The translations under genes were made by a program, and so were the position numbers. From assembly GCF_000813425.1 (NCBI RefSeq), contig NZ_JWIB01000029.1, positions 1 to 37,717 of the forward strand: 37,717 nucleotides of DNA, in the 5' to 3' direction. The notes below the pieces were generated by a model. The model ran no database searches, was not told the DNA's origin, and was given only the letters and a program-made list of their open reading frames with translations. Shown one piece after another: positions 7,235-15,625 of this stretch (positions are counted from its first letter, which is position 1; every line of letters starts with the position of its first letter). Origin of the DNA: Sporosarcina sp. ZBG7A. GTDB lineage: Bacteria; Bacillota; Bacilli; Bacillales_A; Planococcaceae.

Positions 7235-8110
7235 CTACACTTTCTCTCTTGTGTTTTTACCGAAGATGCCAGAAGGTTTAAAGATTAAGATTAAAATCAA
7301 AATGATGAACGCCGCAGCATCTCGCCACAAGGAGAATCCAAGTGCGCTAACAACCGTTTCGACTACACCTAGTACAAGTCCACCTGCAACTGCTCCAGGA
7401 ATAATTCCGATTCCACCGAGTACAGCTGCGACAAACGCTTTCAAACCTGGGATAACGCCCATCAATGGATCAATTTTCGTATAGTAAATTCCGAAAATGA
7501 CTCCTGCAGCGCCAGCAAGTGCTGACCCGATTGCGAATGTAGCTGAAATCGTATTGTCTACATTGATGCCCATTAGTTTTGCGGCTTCAGCGTCATACGA
7601 CACAGCTCTCATCGCTTTTCCGATCTTTGTCTTATGTACAATGAACTGCAGGACAAGCATGAGCACTACAGATACAGATAAAATGAGGATTGCCTGTGTA
7701 CTAATTTGAGCACCAAATAGGTTAAATGACTTGTTTGCAAACACTTGAGGATAGGCCGCTGGTTGTGCACCTCTGAAGTAGATGACTCCATTTTGTATAA
7801 GAAGCGATACACCAATTGCTGTAATTAACGCTGCAATTCGTGTTGCATTCCGTAAACGCTTGTATGCAATGCGTTCAATGACAACTCCAATCACCGCACA
7901 AACCGCCATCGAGATTAAGAGTGCTGGGAAAAAGCCTAGCCCCCATCCTGCAATGGAGATATATCCAATGAATGCACCGATCATGAACACTTCACCGTGA
8001 GCAAAGTTGATTAACTTTATAATGCCGTAAACCATCGTATAACCGAGCGCAATAAGCGCATAAATACTGCCTAATGAAATACCGTTGATGAGTTGCTGTA
8101 GCCATTCCAT
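7235..8110 (-). CDS. livH: Branched-chain amino acid ABC transporter permease LivH
   Basis: A 291-residue permease, beginning MEWLQQLINGISLGSIYALIALG, the classic LivH N-terminus; the motif FAHGEVFMIGAFIGY follows. Multiple transmembrane segments and the conserved GINVDNTISATFAIGSALAGAAGVIFG loop are present. I moved the start to the ATG at 8110, which has AAGGAG 9 nt upstream. The frame is open back to 8185, but that extension encodes the terminator-like hairpin after livJ. Pairs with LivM in the importer. Confidence 0.92.
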   Translation of the reverse strand: MEWLQQLINGISLGSIYALIALGYTMVYGIIKLINFAHGEVFMIGAFIGYISIAGWGLGFFPALLISMAVCAVIGVVIERIAYKRLRNATRIAALITAIGVSLLIQNGVIYFRGAQPAAYPQVFANKSFNLFGAQISTQAILILSVSVVLMLVLQFIVHKTKIGKAMRAVSYDAEAAKLMGINVDNTISATFAIGSALAGAAGVIFGIYYTKIDPLMGVIPGLKAFVAAVLGGIGIIPGAVAGGLVLGVVETVVSALGFSLWRDAAAFIILILILIFKPSGIFGKNTREKV

Positions 8111-8147
8111 GAAGTCCCACTCCTTTTTCCTCATCTGACTTTCATCC

Positions 8148-8180
8148 AAAAAAAGAAGGCAGGGAGAGAGCTCCCCACCC
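8148..8180 (-). terminator. Terminator-like attenuator between livJ and livH
   Basis: On the minus strand GGGGAG-CTCT-CTCCC followed by TGCCTTCTTTTTTT, starting just after the livJ stop. A partial terminator at this place would make more binding-protein mRNA than permease and ATPase mRNA, a common arrangement in binding-protein-dependent importers. Function inferred from position and form. Confidence 0.6.
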
Positions 8181-8189
8181 CTCATGAAA

Positions 8190-9374
8190 TTAAGGATTCA
8201 CCTTCGTATTGAACACTTGCTCGCCATCCTTGTATTCAAGGATCGTTGCCGATTTAATCGGGTGGTGGTTTTCATCCACTGAATATTTACCTGTTACAAG
8301 ATCAAGTCCATCTGTTTCAGCAAGTGCGTCTTTAATTTTTGTAGAGTCCACACTTCCTGCTCGCTCGATTGCATCTTTCAACAAGTACACTGTGTCATAT
8401 CCAAGTGCATTAAACGCATCCGGAGACTTGCCGTATTCTTCGTTGAACTTATCACTGAACGCTTTAACTGCGCCATCTGGGTCGTCAGAAGAATAGTGGT
8501 TCGTTGTAAACGTGTTGTTTAGAGCATCTGCTCCTGCAAGTTCAAGCAACGTTGGAGAATCCCATCCGTCAGCACCCATCAATGGAACGTCAATGCCCAT
8601 TTCGCGCGCTTGCTTAACTATAAGACCAACTTCTTCATAATAACCCGGGATGAAGATGAACTCCGGATTCGCTGACTTGATGCGCGTTAATGTTGAACGG
8701 AAATCAGAGTCTTTTGCAACATATGATTCTTCCGCAACAATTTTCCCACCCGCTTTTTCAAAGTCCTTCTTGAATGAAGAAGCGAGACCTTTTGAATAGT
8801 CACTTGCGTTATCAGAGAAAATTGCAACATTTTTTACACCTAAGTCATTTGCTGCAAAGTTTGCTGCTACCGTTCCTTGGAAAGGGTCGATGAATGAAGT
8901 ACGGAATACGAACTCATTTACTTCTCCTTTTTCGTTTACAGTAACTGTTGGGCTTGTTCCAGATGGACTGATAAGTGGTGTCTTATTGTCGTTTGCAATT
9001 TGGGCTTGGGCAACAGTTGCTCCACTAGTCGCCGCTCCGATAATAGCAACTACCTTTTCTTGCGTTGTCAATTTAATCGCTGCGTTTGTCGCTTCAGCTG
9101 CATCTGACTTATTATCAATTTTAACGATCTTTATTTTTTTGCCATCGATTCCACCATCATCATTGATTTCATCGACAGCGAGCTGAATGCCATCCGCTTC
9201 GGATGTTCCGTATGAAGCAACTGCTCCTGAGAGTTCGAGGTTCACCCCTATTTTAATTACATCGCCATCCTTCGATCCGGATGCCCCATCATCTCCTCCT
9301 TGAGAACAACCCGCTAGGAGACCAACGCCAAGCGTCATCGCTGCTAGTAAACTCCATGCTCTTTTAAACTTCAT
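8190..9374 (-). CDS. livJ: Branched-chain amino acid ABC transporter substrate-binding lipoprotein LivJ
   Basis: A 394-residue periplasmic-binding-protein-like lipoprotein. The signal peptide has a positive MKFKR start, a hydrophobic core and lipobox LLAG-C with Cys23 as the lipidated residue. The mature part follows the Leu/Ile/Val-binding fold: IKIGVNLELSGAVASYG at the start, IIGAATSGATVAQAQ, and the SPSGTSPTV ligand-site region. It captures the amino acid outside the membrane and delivers it to LivHM. First gene of the operon. ATG start with a GGGGGAAGAG SD. Exact substrate (Leu, Ile, Val or another amino acid) cannot be read from sequence. Confidence 0.93.
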   Translation of the reverse strand: MKFKRAWSLLAAMTLGVGLLAGCSQGGDDGASGSKDGDVIKIGVNLELSGAVASYGTSEADGIQLAVDEINDDGGIDGKKIKIVKIDNKSDAAEATNAAIKLTTQEKVVAIIGAATSGATVAQAQIANDNKTPLISPSGTSPTVTVNEKGEVNEFVFRTSFIDPFQGTVAANFAANDLGVKNVAIFSDNASDYSKGLASSFKKDFEKAGGKIVAEESYVAKDSDFRSTLTRIKSANPEFIFIPGYYEEVGLIVKQAREMGIDVPLMGADGWDSPTLLELAGADALNNTFTTNHYSSDDPDGAVKAFSDKFNEEYGKSPDAFNALGYDTVYLLKDAIERAGSVDSTKIKDALAETDGLDLVTGKYSVDENHHPIKSATILEYKDGEQVFNTKVNP

Positions 9375-9507
9375 TTCTCTTCCCCCTTATCAAACTATTC
9401 TGAAATCACAACAGAAAGGATTGCATTAGTCCGAGTGGAGACACCCGCACCCTTTCTTTTCTTTCTGTATCCCTATTCTAAAACAAACTTCCAATTCAGT
9501 CTATACA

Positions 9508-9522
9508 AATTTTCATAATCTT
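9508..9522. promoter_or_regulatory. Possible CodY-binding site upstream of livJ
   Basis: AATTTTCATAATCTT matches the CodY consensus AATTTTCWGAAAATT at 11 to 12 of 15 positions and lies about 135 bp upstream of livJ. On the minus strand a TTGACG is at about 9532-9537, but no good -10 box follows it at 17 nt. CodY control of branched-chain amino acid uptake is well known in Bacillales; this site is only a candidate. Confidence 0.3.
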
Positions 9523-9621
9523 ATTACTAGATCGTCAAATTGTTTCGGTTCCCGTCACTTCTACCCTCTAGATAGTGGGAACTAATGCTAATTTCCTAGT
9601 AACTAAAATTTTTCAACATAC

Positions 9622-9663
9622 AAAAAAGGTATTCCTCACAACTAAGTAGGAATACCTTTTTTT
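9622..9663 (-). terminator. Intrinsic terminator of the NhaC-family antiporter gene
   Basis: Arms AAAGGTATTCCT and AGGAATACCTTT around an 11-nt loop, flanked by A-run and T-run, so possibly bidirectional. It abuts the stop codon of the antiporter gene. The remaining gap up to livJ (9375-9621) holds the livJ leader and no gene. Confidence 0.82.
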
Positions 9664-9665
9664 GC

Positions 9666-11243
9666 TTATTCTGCTGTTACGCTAACAGCTTTTTTTGAAT
9701 TTCTCACATTCCAAACAGTAAACAATGCCGCTAGAATAATAATTACTGCCACTAGACCAATCCAAATCGAACCAGTTAATCCAAGCACAATGTATCCACT
9801 AGTCGCAACACCTGCAGCCATAAGTGCATACGGCAATTGTGTGGAGACGTGATCGATGTGGTTACTACCTGCTCCTGTAGATGAAAGAATTGTCGTATCT
9901 GAAATTGGTGAACAGTGGTCACCGAACACTGCACCTGCAAGGACAGCAGATAATGCTGGCAACAGTAACTCTGGAGCTGCGTTTACCATAATTGTTCCTG
10001 CAATCGGAAGTAAGATGCCGAACGATCCCCAAGACGTTCCTGTGGAGAATGCCATTAAACCAGCTAAAACAAATAGTACAACTGGTAGGAAGGCAACGGG
10101 AATGTTGGACTTCGAAACTACTTCAGATAAGAATAGTCCAGTCTCTAAAATATCGATCAAGTGAGTAAGTGACCATGCCAGAATAAGAATAAGTACTGCA
10201 GGCATCATAGCCTTGACTCCACTGACAAATGCTTGAACAATTAGACCTGTTGAAGCCGTTTTGTTGACCTTGAACTGACTTGCATAAAGAATAATTGCAA
10301 TCAGAGTACCTGCCACACCACCAATTACTAACGACAATGGAACGTCCATATTCTCAAAGATTGACCATATATTCAGTTCTCCACCAATCCGTATCCCTGT
10401 AATGACCATCGATGTCAATGTCACAGCAACAAGTGAAACAATTGGTGCAACTAGATCTCTCACTCGTCCATGAGAGTGTTCAGGGAACTCATCTTTTAAT
10501 TGTCCAGGAATCTCTTTTTCAGGATCAAAAAGCTCTCCTTTTTCTTCTGCACGTTTTTCATGATCTTTCATGGCGAAAAAGTCGATATTCGTCCAAGCAA
10601 AGAAGAATACCATCGCTAATGTAGCAATTACATAAAAGTTCATCGGCGCCATCATTAGAAACGCTGCTATCGGTGAGTAGTTGACTGTAGCAGTAGTTGC
10701 AAGAATGATTGCTAGTTGTCCGATTAGGAACGCTCCCCAGCTCGATACAGGTGAAATCACGCAGATAGGCGCGGACGTCGAGTCGATGAAGTACGCGAGT
10801 TTTGCACGAGAAATCTTATGTCGATCTGTAATCGGTCGTGCGATTTGACCGACCGCAAGTGCGTTAAAATAGTCATCTACAAAGATTGCAATTCCTAATA
10901 TCATCGTCAGGAGTTTTGCACTTCGGCGAGTTTGGATTCGAGTTACAGCCCACTCTGCAAAAGCGCGGCTTCCTCCTGATAGACTAACAAGTGCCGTAAT
11001 AACACCTAACATTAGTATGAATAACATTATGAAAATATTATACGTATTCAATTCCCCATCTGCCCAAAATGAGACGATGAGCGCTTTCCCTAACTGCGTC
11101 AATGTTTCCACTGGTGCAAAGGAAGCGACTAGTAATGCAGCGGACAAAATTCCTGCCCCGAGTGAAAGTAACACCCGCTTTGTCGTGAGCACCATAACAA
11201 TGGCAATCACTGGTGGCAGTATCGATAACCAAGTTCCAATCAT
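9666..11243 (-). CDS. NhaC-family Na+/H+ antiporter-like transporter, predicted lysine transporter
   Basis: A 525-residue polytopic membrane protein of the NhaC superfamily. Typical stretches are GIAIFVDDYFNALAVGQIARPITD, IDSTSAPICVISPVSSWGAFL, and FSTGTSWGSFGILLPIAG followed by VFGDHCSPISDTTILSSTGA near the C-terminus. The family exchanges Na+ or another cation for H+ or organic substrates. The gene is preceded by a lysine riboswitch with its own terminator, so I infer lysine as substrate, as earlier comparative work proposed for riboswitch-linked NhaC members (LysW). Start ATG at 11243 has AAGGAGGAG 6 nt upstream; the frame runs on to a TTG at 11261 that overlaps the SD. Direction of transport is not known. 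Confidence 0.85.
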   Translation of the reverse strand: MIGTWLSILPPVIAIVMVLTTKRVLLSLGAGILSAALLVASFAPVETLTQLGKALIVSFWADGELNTYNIFIMLFILMLGVITALVSLSGGSRAFAEWAVTRIQTRRSAKLLTMILGIAIFVDDYFNALAVGQIARPITDRHKISRAKLAYFIDSTSAPICVISPVSSWGAFLIGQLAIILATTATVNYSPIAAFLMMAPMNFYVIATLAMVFFFAWTNIDFFAMKDHEKRAEEKGELFDPEKEIPGQLKDEFPEHSHGRVRDLVAPIVSLVAVTLTSMVITGIRIGGELNIWSIFENMDVPLSLVIGGVAGTLIAIILYASQFKVNKTASTGLIVQAFVSGVKAMMPAVLILILAWSLTHLIDILETGLFLSEVVSKSNIPVAFLPVVLFVLAGLMAFSTGTSWGSFGILLPIAGTIMVNAAPELLLPALSAVLAGAVFGDHCSPISDTTILSSTGAGSNHIDHVSTQLPYALMAAGVATSGYIVLGLTGSIWIGLVAVIIILAALFTVWNVRNSKKAVSVTAE

Positions 11244-11284
11244 TCCAATCTCCTCCTTCAATTTGTTAATGTAACCGGGGAAAC

Positions 11285-11333
11285 AAAAAAGCCGGTGCCC
11301 GTTTCACTCTTTTCAAGTGGACCGGGTACCGGC
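11285..11333 (-). terminator. Expression-platform terminator of the lysine riboswitch
   Basis: Long hairpin with arms GCCGGTaCCCGgtcCACT and AGTGaaaCGGGcACCGGC, then TTTTTT on the minus strand, located between the aptamer and the transporter gene. It should form when lysine is bound. Confidence 0.82.
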
Positions 11334-11400
11334 TGTCTACATGTCGTTTGTTTGATAATCACTTTCGTTATCTCACTGACGATTGTAGCTCATCATGGAC

Positions 11401-11556
11401 GATATAGCTGTCCCTGACAGTGCCATCCCTTTTCGAAATGACCCCAACCTCATGGAATTGACGTTCCATCAGACTTCGGCAATGCTTCCTTTCACGCATG
11501 GTCTACGATGTCTCTCTCGCATGCGGTACTTTTAAACAATGCAGCCTCTACCCTAT
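11401..11556 (-). promoter_or_regulatory. Lysine riboswitch (L-box) aptamer
   Basis: Minus-strand RNA begins GATAGGGTAGAGGCTGC and ends CAGCTATATC, closing a P1 stem. Inside are the L-box hallmarks in order: AAAAGTA, GTGAAAGGAAGC, TTGCCGAAG, GGTTGGGGTC and GGCACTGTCAGGGACAG. The family binds lysine and shuts off lysine synthesis or transport genes. It is followed by a terminator and then the NhaC-family gene. Confidence 0.85.
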
Positions 11557-11612
11557 CGATTACGTTATTACTTTCTAATCATAACAATAATCGAAAGAAC
11601 ATGCAAGGTGAC

Positions 11613-12380
11613 TTATGGTTTCTTAATATCTTCCATCGGAACTTCTATATTCGCTGGACTCTGTCCCCCCTTCGTATAGATTTGTGGAACGACCCCTTGG
11701 ATGATCCCGATTGCAATCGGGATTTGCTGAACAACTGTACTTTGTTTAGTTGCTATTGGAATAATAATTTGGACATTCACCGTCAATTCCATATTCACTT
11801 CCATATAGACATTATTGATGCCATATTCTGTTAGTTTTGTATCAACGTCCGCATGTACATCTCCTACAATATGAAACCTGATTGGAATCTTCGGTCCTAA
11901 ATTCCCGAGAAGCGGAATATCTGCAACTTGACCGATTGGAACGAAAAAGACGACGCCTCCATGCTTCTCCATTTCTTCAGTATCGAATTTGATCCCATCA
12001 CTTTGCGGTAACATTTCAAGATCTCCGGACTCTGCACGGTCCAAGTGTTCTTCAACCAACTGATGCATCTCGGCCATAACCTGATTAATGGTTTCTGCAT
12101 CGACTTTTAGTGTAACCGTCTCATTAGAATCGTTAGGGATATTCAAGAGGACATCGTTCGCATCCAAGACACTTGTTGACCTCGATTGAATGGCTTGACT
12201 GATGACGTGTGCCGCAATTTTACGTGTTTGAACTTCAGCATAGTTCATGTAAACTGGCTTCAACTTCATATTTAAATAGAAAAAACTTACGATTATCGTT
12301 AAAAGAAGTGCTGGGATGATGAGCTTAAGCCATCTTCTTTTCGGTTTTCGTTTCTTAGGGACTTGCATGTGAAATTTCAA
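11613..12380 (-). CDS. yunB: Sporulation protein YunB
   Basis: A 255-residue protein with a basic N-terminus (KKRKPKRR), one transmembrane segment at about residues 19-38, and a large extracytoplasmic domain; matches YunB, needed for proper spore development and made in the mother cell under sigma-E in B. subtilis. I accept a TTG start at 12380 because GGGAGG is 9 nt upstream; an ATG four codons later lies too far from it. The SD sits inside the 3' arm of the terminator hairpin of yunD, and the start codon lies in its T-tract, an unusual arrangement described under findings. Confidence 0.85.
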   Translation of the reverse strand: MKFHMQVPKKRKPKRRWLKLIIPALLLTIIVSFFYLNMKLKPVYMNYAEVQTRKIAAHVISQAIQSRSTSVLDANDVLLNIPNDSNETVTLKVDAETINQVMAEMHQLVEEHLDRAESGDLEMLPQSDGIKFDTEEMEKHGGVVFFVPIGQVADIPLLGNLGPKIPIRFHIVGDVHADVDTKLTEYGINNVYMEVNMELTVNVQIIIPIATKQSTVVQQIPIAIGIIQGVVPQIYTKGGQSPANIEVPMEDIKKP

Positions 12381-12426
12381 AAAGCGACGCCTCCCTATTC
12401 CACAATATGAAGAGGAAGAGTCGCTT
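12378..12426 (-). terminator. Terminator of yunD overlapping the yunB ribosome binding site
   Basis: Minus strand: AAGCGACtCTTCCT pairs with GGGAGGcGTCGCTT, then TTTTTG. The stem is 13 base pairs with one mismatch. The 3' arm contains the yunB SD GGGAGG (12390-12395), and the T-tract ends in the yunB TTG start codon (12378-12380). Confidence 0.7.
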
Positions 12427-12434
12427 ATTACTTG

Positions 12435-13811
12435 TTATGAAGTTGTTCCAAAATGCTGTTCCCCATACCCTCCAAAAATATCACGAATGAGTTCCGGAAC
12501 GAGATAGTCAATTTTCTCTAATTTCATGTTCGGATAAAAGAAACCGAATGTAAACATATCAAGAGTTGCTAACCTATACTCTCTAGCTGGTTCGACGATT
12601 TCATCCCCCATATAGAGAATATCTTGTTTCATCTTCAGATTCACATGGATCATAACGCCCATCACTGTTCCCCTGAATCCAAGTCCCTTCACTTCAGTAC
12701 GCGCCCAATCAGGATGGCACGAAATCTCGTAATACTCCCTTAAAGCACGTCCGGTTACAGTGATGACACATGCATTGATCGGATGTGGAAGAATACGGTG
12801 TAAATCTCTCTTCGTGACAACGCCTTCATGAAGGCGGCCAAGGAAAATCCCCGAGTTAAACAATCCGCAATCCGCTTTCGTATAGGCGAGTAGTGCTTGA
12901 CCGAAAATGTCGGAGAGCGGGCTCGGCCCAAATAGATTTTGCCCAAGACTAATAGGCGTTGTAAAAACTTCTTCATCCAACAGTTGCGTTCCCTCAGTGA
13001 TCATCTGTTGCACAGCTTTGAGTTCACGTTTTTCTACTTCAAGTTCGTCTGCCTGTATGACAGTTGCCTTCTTATCTACAACCTGACCATTCTCCAGTGT
13101 GAGAGTGACATGTCCTACATACTGTCCGAATTTTCCTGTCGCAGCTAACAATGTGTCTTCAACAACCTCACCTCGAACGAACAAATGATGAGTATGTGCG
13201 CCTAAGATCACATCGATATCCGATGTTTCCGTAGCTAAAAGACGATCTTCATTCACTCCAAGATGAGAGAGACAAATGACGCAATCCATTGAATGGCTTA
13301 ACTCTGAAGCAAGATCCGTCAACAATTGGCGAGGTTCTTGAATCGACCAACCAAGCTTGTCATAGAATAACTCATATACTGCAGTTGCCCCTATCACAGC
13401 CAGTTTCACGCCACTATTCGTCGTGTAGCACGTATATGGAACAGCCCACTCCAACTCGCTGCCATCGCGATTCTTCAGGTTTGCAACAACCACCTCAAAT
13501 TGTGCGTCTACATACAATTCTTCTAATGCCTCATGTGATAACGTAATCCCTTCGTTGTTTCCTATCGTCACTGCATCATATTTGGCACGATTCAATAGCT
13601 CAATATTCCCTCTTCCTTCAGTCGCTTCTGTAAATGGATGAGATCGATCTACGAAATCACCAAGATCGAAAACAAAACAAGACTCTCCGTCCTGTTCGTG
13701 TTCAATTCGTTTATCCAATAAGAATTCACTGATACCCGGCCAATTGTCAAAATGACTATGAATGTCGTTTGTATGATAAATATGAATGGTTTCTGATTTT
13801 CTAGCGTTCAT
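12435..13811 (-). CDS. yunD: Bifunctional metallophosphatase/5'-nucleotidase YunD
   Basis: About 458 residues. The N-terminal calcineurin-like domain has the metal-binding motifs IYHTNDIHSHFDNW, DLGDFVDRSHP, IGNNEG (GNHD-type), CLSHLG and LGAHTHH; the C-terminal 5_nucleotid_C domain includes NSGIFLGRLHEG. It probably removes phosphate from nucleotides or related substrates. No signal peptide is visible, unlike secreted UshA-type enzymes, so it is expected in the cytosol. Starts at ATG 13811 (GGGG about 6 nt upstream) or ATG 13817; both overlap or touch the end of yunE, so the two are translated together. Confidence 0.86.
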   Translation of the reverse strand: MNARKSETIHIYHTNDIHSHFDNWPGISEFLLDKRIEHEQDGESCFVFDLGDFVDRSHPFTEATEGRGNIELLNRAKYDAVTIGNNEGITLSHEALEELYVDAQFEVVVANLKNRDGSELEWAVPYTCYTTNSGVKLAVIGATAVYELFYDKLGWSIQEPRQLLTDLASELSHSMDCVICLSHLGVNEDRLLATETSDIDVILGAHTHHLFVRGEVVEDTLLAATGKFGQYVGHVTLTLENGQVVDKKATVIQADELEVEKRELKAVQQMITEGTQLLDEEVFTTPISLGQNLFGPSPLSDIFGQALLAYTKADCGLFNSGIFLGRLHEGVVTKRDLHRILPHPINACVITVTGRALREYYEISCHPDWARTEVKGLGFRGTVMGVMIHVNLKMKQDILYMGDEIVEPAREYRLATLDMFTFGFFYPNMKLEKIDYLVPELIRDIFGGYGEQHFGTTS

Positions 13812-13813
13812 TG

Positions 13814-14638
13814 TCATCCCCAAATCCCATCAATAATTGAATTAATCCCGAATAATAGTAAGAGCACGCGTAACACTACAACTAGCGTTTCAGAACTCAT
13901 CTTCTTGTTTAACATGGATCCGAGTGTTCCTCCGATATAAGCACCCGGAATGACTGCGAGTGAATAGAGCCAAGGGACGTGACCCAGATAAATATGAGTC
14001 CCTGAGTTGACGAGAGCAGACAAAAATACCATAAGCATCGATGTACCGACTGCAACGTGCGGCGGAAATAAAAATAGTAGGAGCATAGCTGGTACGATCA
14101 TTGCACCGCCACCAATTCCGAATAAGCCCGACATTAAGCCAATCACAAATGTCAGCAGAATGGCAAACCAGATCGGATACCCATACACATGGGTTTCACC
14201 TTGTGGATCTGTGAATGTAATTTCTTTGCCGTGATTCACAAACCAATTGATTGGTTTCAAATATTTTTTGACGAGTAGTAGAGCCGCTAAAAATATTAGT
14301 AACATGCCAAAGTATAAGTTAAAGGAACCTAAATCCAAACTCTTATTAAAAAATGCCCCTAAGATTGTTCCTGGGACACTACCCGCGAAGAAGATGAATC
14401 CACTCCTGTAGTCCACGGTTTTGGCCTTCATGTGGAACAGAGTCGAAGACAGCCCATTGAACACCATCATGATGACAGACATGCCTACAATCGTCTGGGG
14501 AGTCACGTGCGGAATCCAACCTAAGTCAATTCCGACTAATATCGTGACAGGGACAAAAATTGTACCTCCACCCAGTCCTACGAGTGAACCAACCACTCCT
14601 GAAAGCATTCCAATAACAATTAGCAAAACATATTCCAT
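13814..14638 (-). CDS. yunE: TauE/SafE-family sulfite/sulfonate exporter-like membrane protein YunE
   Basis: A 274-residue membrane protein with two related halves, the duplication typical of TauE/SafE (DUF81). Half one shows GMLSGVVGSLVGLGGGTIFVP near residues 9-29 and half two GLMSGLFGIGGGAMIVPAMLL near 167-187. About eight membrane segments. The family is linked to export of sulfite, sulfoacetate or similar anions, but the substrate here is unknown. ATG follows GAGGGGG and starts 3 bp after the yunF stop; yunD follows directly. Confidence 0.87.
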   Translation of the reverse strand: MEYVLLIVIGMLSGVVGSLVGLGGGTIFVPVTILVGIDLGWIPHVTPQTIVGMSVIMMVFNGLSSTLFHMKAKTVDYRSGFIFFAGSVPGTILGAFFNKSLDLGSFNLYFGMLLIFLAALLLVKKYLKPINWFVNHGKEITFTDPQGETHVYGYPIWFAILLTFVIGLMSGLFGIGGGAMIVPAMLLLFLFPPHVAVGTSMLMVFLSALVNSGTHIYLGHVPWLYSLAVIPGAYIGGTLGSMLNKKMSSETLVVVLRVLLLLFGINSIIDGIWG

Positions 14639-14640
14639 CG

Positions 14641-15501
14641 TTATTCCCCCTCAAAGATGTCGAGCTGTTTAGGAGCCAGGTCATCGAAAGAGAGATGAAG
14701 CATTTTTTGAAAACGTTTTGCATTCTCTGCAGCATGCCCACCTGAGTTATTATTAAAAATAACAGCAACGTATTCGGTTTGTTGCGCTAACTCCTCAACG
14801 GCTGTTTGTATTCCTTTTAACTCTTGATCTGTATAATCGTACAAATATCGTACTTTGCGCCAGTGTTCTCTACTTCCACCAGGATTCTGCCAGCCTGCCA
14901 CATTTCGTCCATGAAGACGAATGACCACTTTGTCGCTTCTTGTAGCAGAAGGGATGAAAGGAACACTTCCCGTACCTGCTTGCGGCTCATCTGCAATGAC
15001 GTGGATCAGATGATTCTCTTCCAGGAAACGAAGTGTCTTTTCACGGAACTCTTCTGCATACCACGACTGGTGACGAAATTCGATTCCAATATCGAATCCT
15101 TCTAATTGCTTACTTATGTATCGTATTTCATCAACGTTCTCTTTGACACAATCGAACCAGGGTGGAAACTGTACTAAAATAAGCGATAGCTTGTCCGCTT
15201 CTTGTAAGGGTTCCATTGAAAGCCGAAAGAGCTCAAACATTTCCTCTTTCGATTCATACGGCAGTTCGCCGCGCAAATGTCCCGTCATCCCCTGATACGC
15301 TTTGACGATGAAACCGAAGTGATCTGGTGTTTCCTTAATCCATTTTCGGATATTTCGTTCCGGTTGGATCGCATAGAACGTTGCATCGAGTTCGACGACA
15401 GGGAAATGAGCGCTATAGTCCATTAATTTTTCTTTCGCTGTGGATGAGGGCGCATACACATCAGGGTGGTCACCCCATCCAGTTAAGCCGATTTCAATCA
15501 T
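14641..15501 (-). CDS. yunF: DUF72 family protein YunF
   Basis: A 286-residue TIM-barrel-like DUF72 protein; function not known in any organism as far as I recall. Start at ATG 15501 gives MIEIGLTGWGDHPDVY, the standard family N-terminus, with GGAGGG about 7 nt upstream. The frame is open to 15615, but that part would run through the terminator at 15590-15620. Conserved segments include VELDATFYAIQPERNIRKW, LVQFPPWF, EFRHQSWY and VIFNNNSGGHAAENA. First gene of a compact yunF-yunE-yunD unit. Confidence 0.85.
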   Translation of the reverse strand: MIEIGLTGWGDHPDVYAPSSTAKEKLMDYSAHFPVVELDATFYAIQPERNIRKWIKETPDHFGFIVKAYQGMTGHLRGELPYESKEEMFELFRLSMEPLQEADKLSLILVQFPPWFDCVKENVDEIRYISKQLEGFDIGIEFRHQSWYAEEFREKTLRFLEENHLIHVIADEPQAGTGSVPFIPSATRSDKVVIRLHGRNVAGWQNPGGSREHWRKVRYLYDYTDQELKGIQTAVEELAQQTEYVAVIFNNNSGGHAAENAKRFQKMLHLSFDDLAPKQLDIFEGE

Positions 15502-15589
15502 GCACAGCCCTCCATTCTTGTACCAATCCGTTACCCTCATCATATCATAACTAATCCGTTTTTCTGGACTTTGGGACTGTGTGTGGATG

Positions 15590-15620
15590 AAAAAACGACC
15601 TTTGCATTTTAGCAAAGGTC
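15590..15620 (-). terminator. Intrinsic terminator after the amidase gene
   Basis: Stem GACCTTTGC-taaaat-GCAAAGGTC then G and TTTTTT on the minus strand, 6 bp beyond the amidase stop. Confidence 0.82.
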
Positions 15621-15625
15621 AGCTG

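Noticed and set aside
15502..15615. N-terminal extension of the DUF72 gene to 15615
   Set aside because: The extension would read through the strong amidase terminator, and the family N-terminus and SD fit the ATG at 15501.
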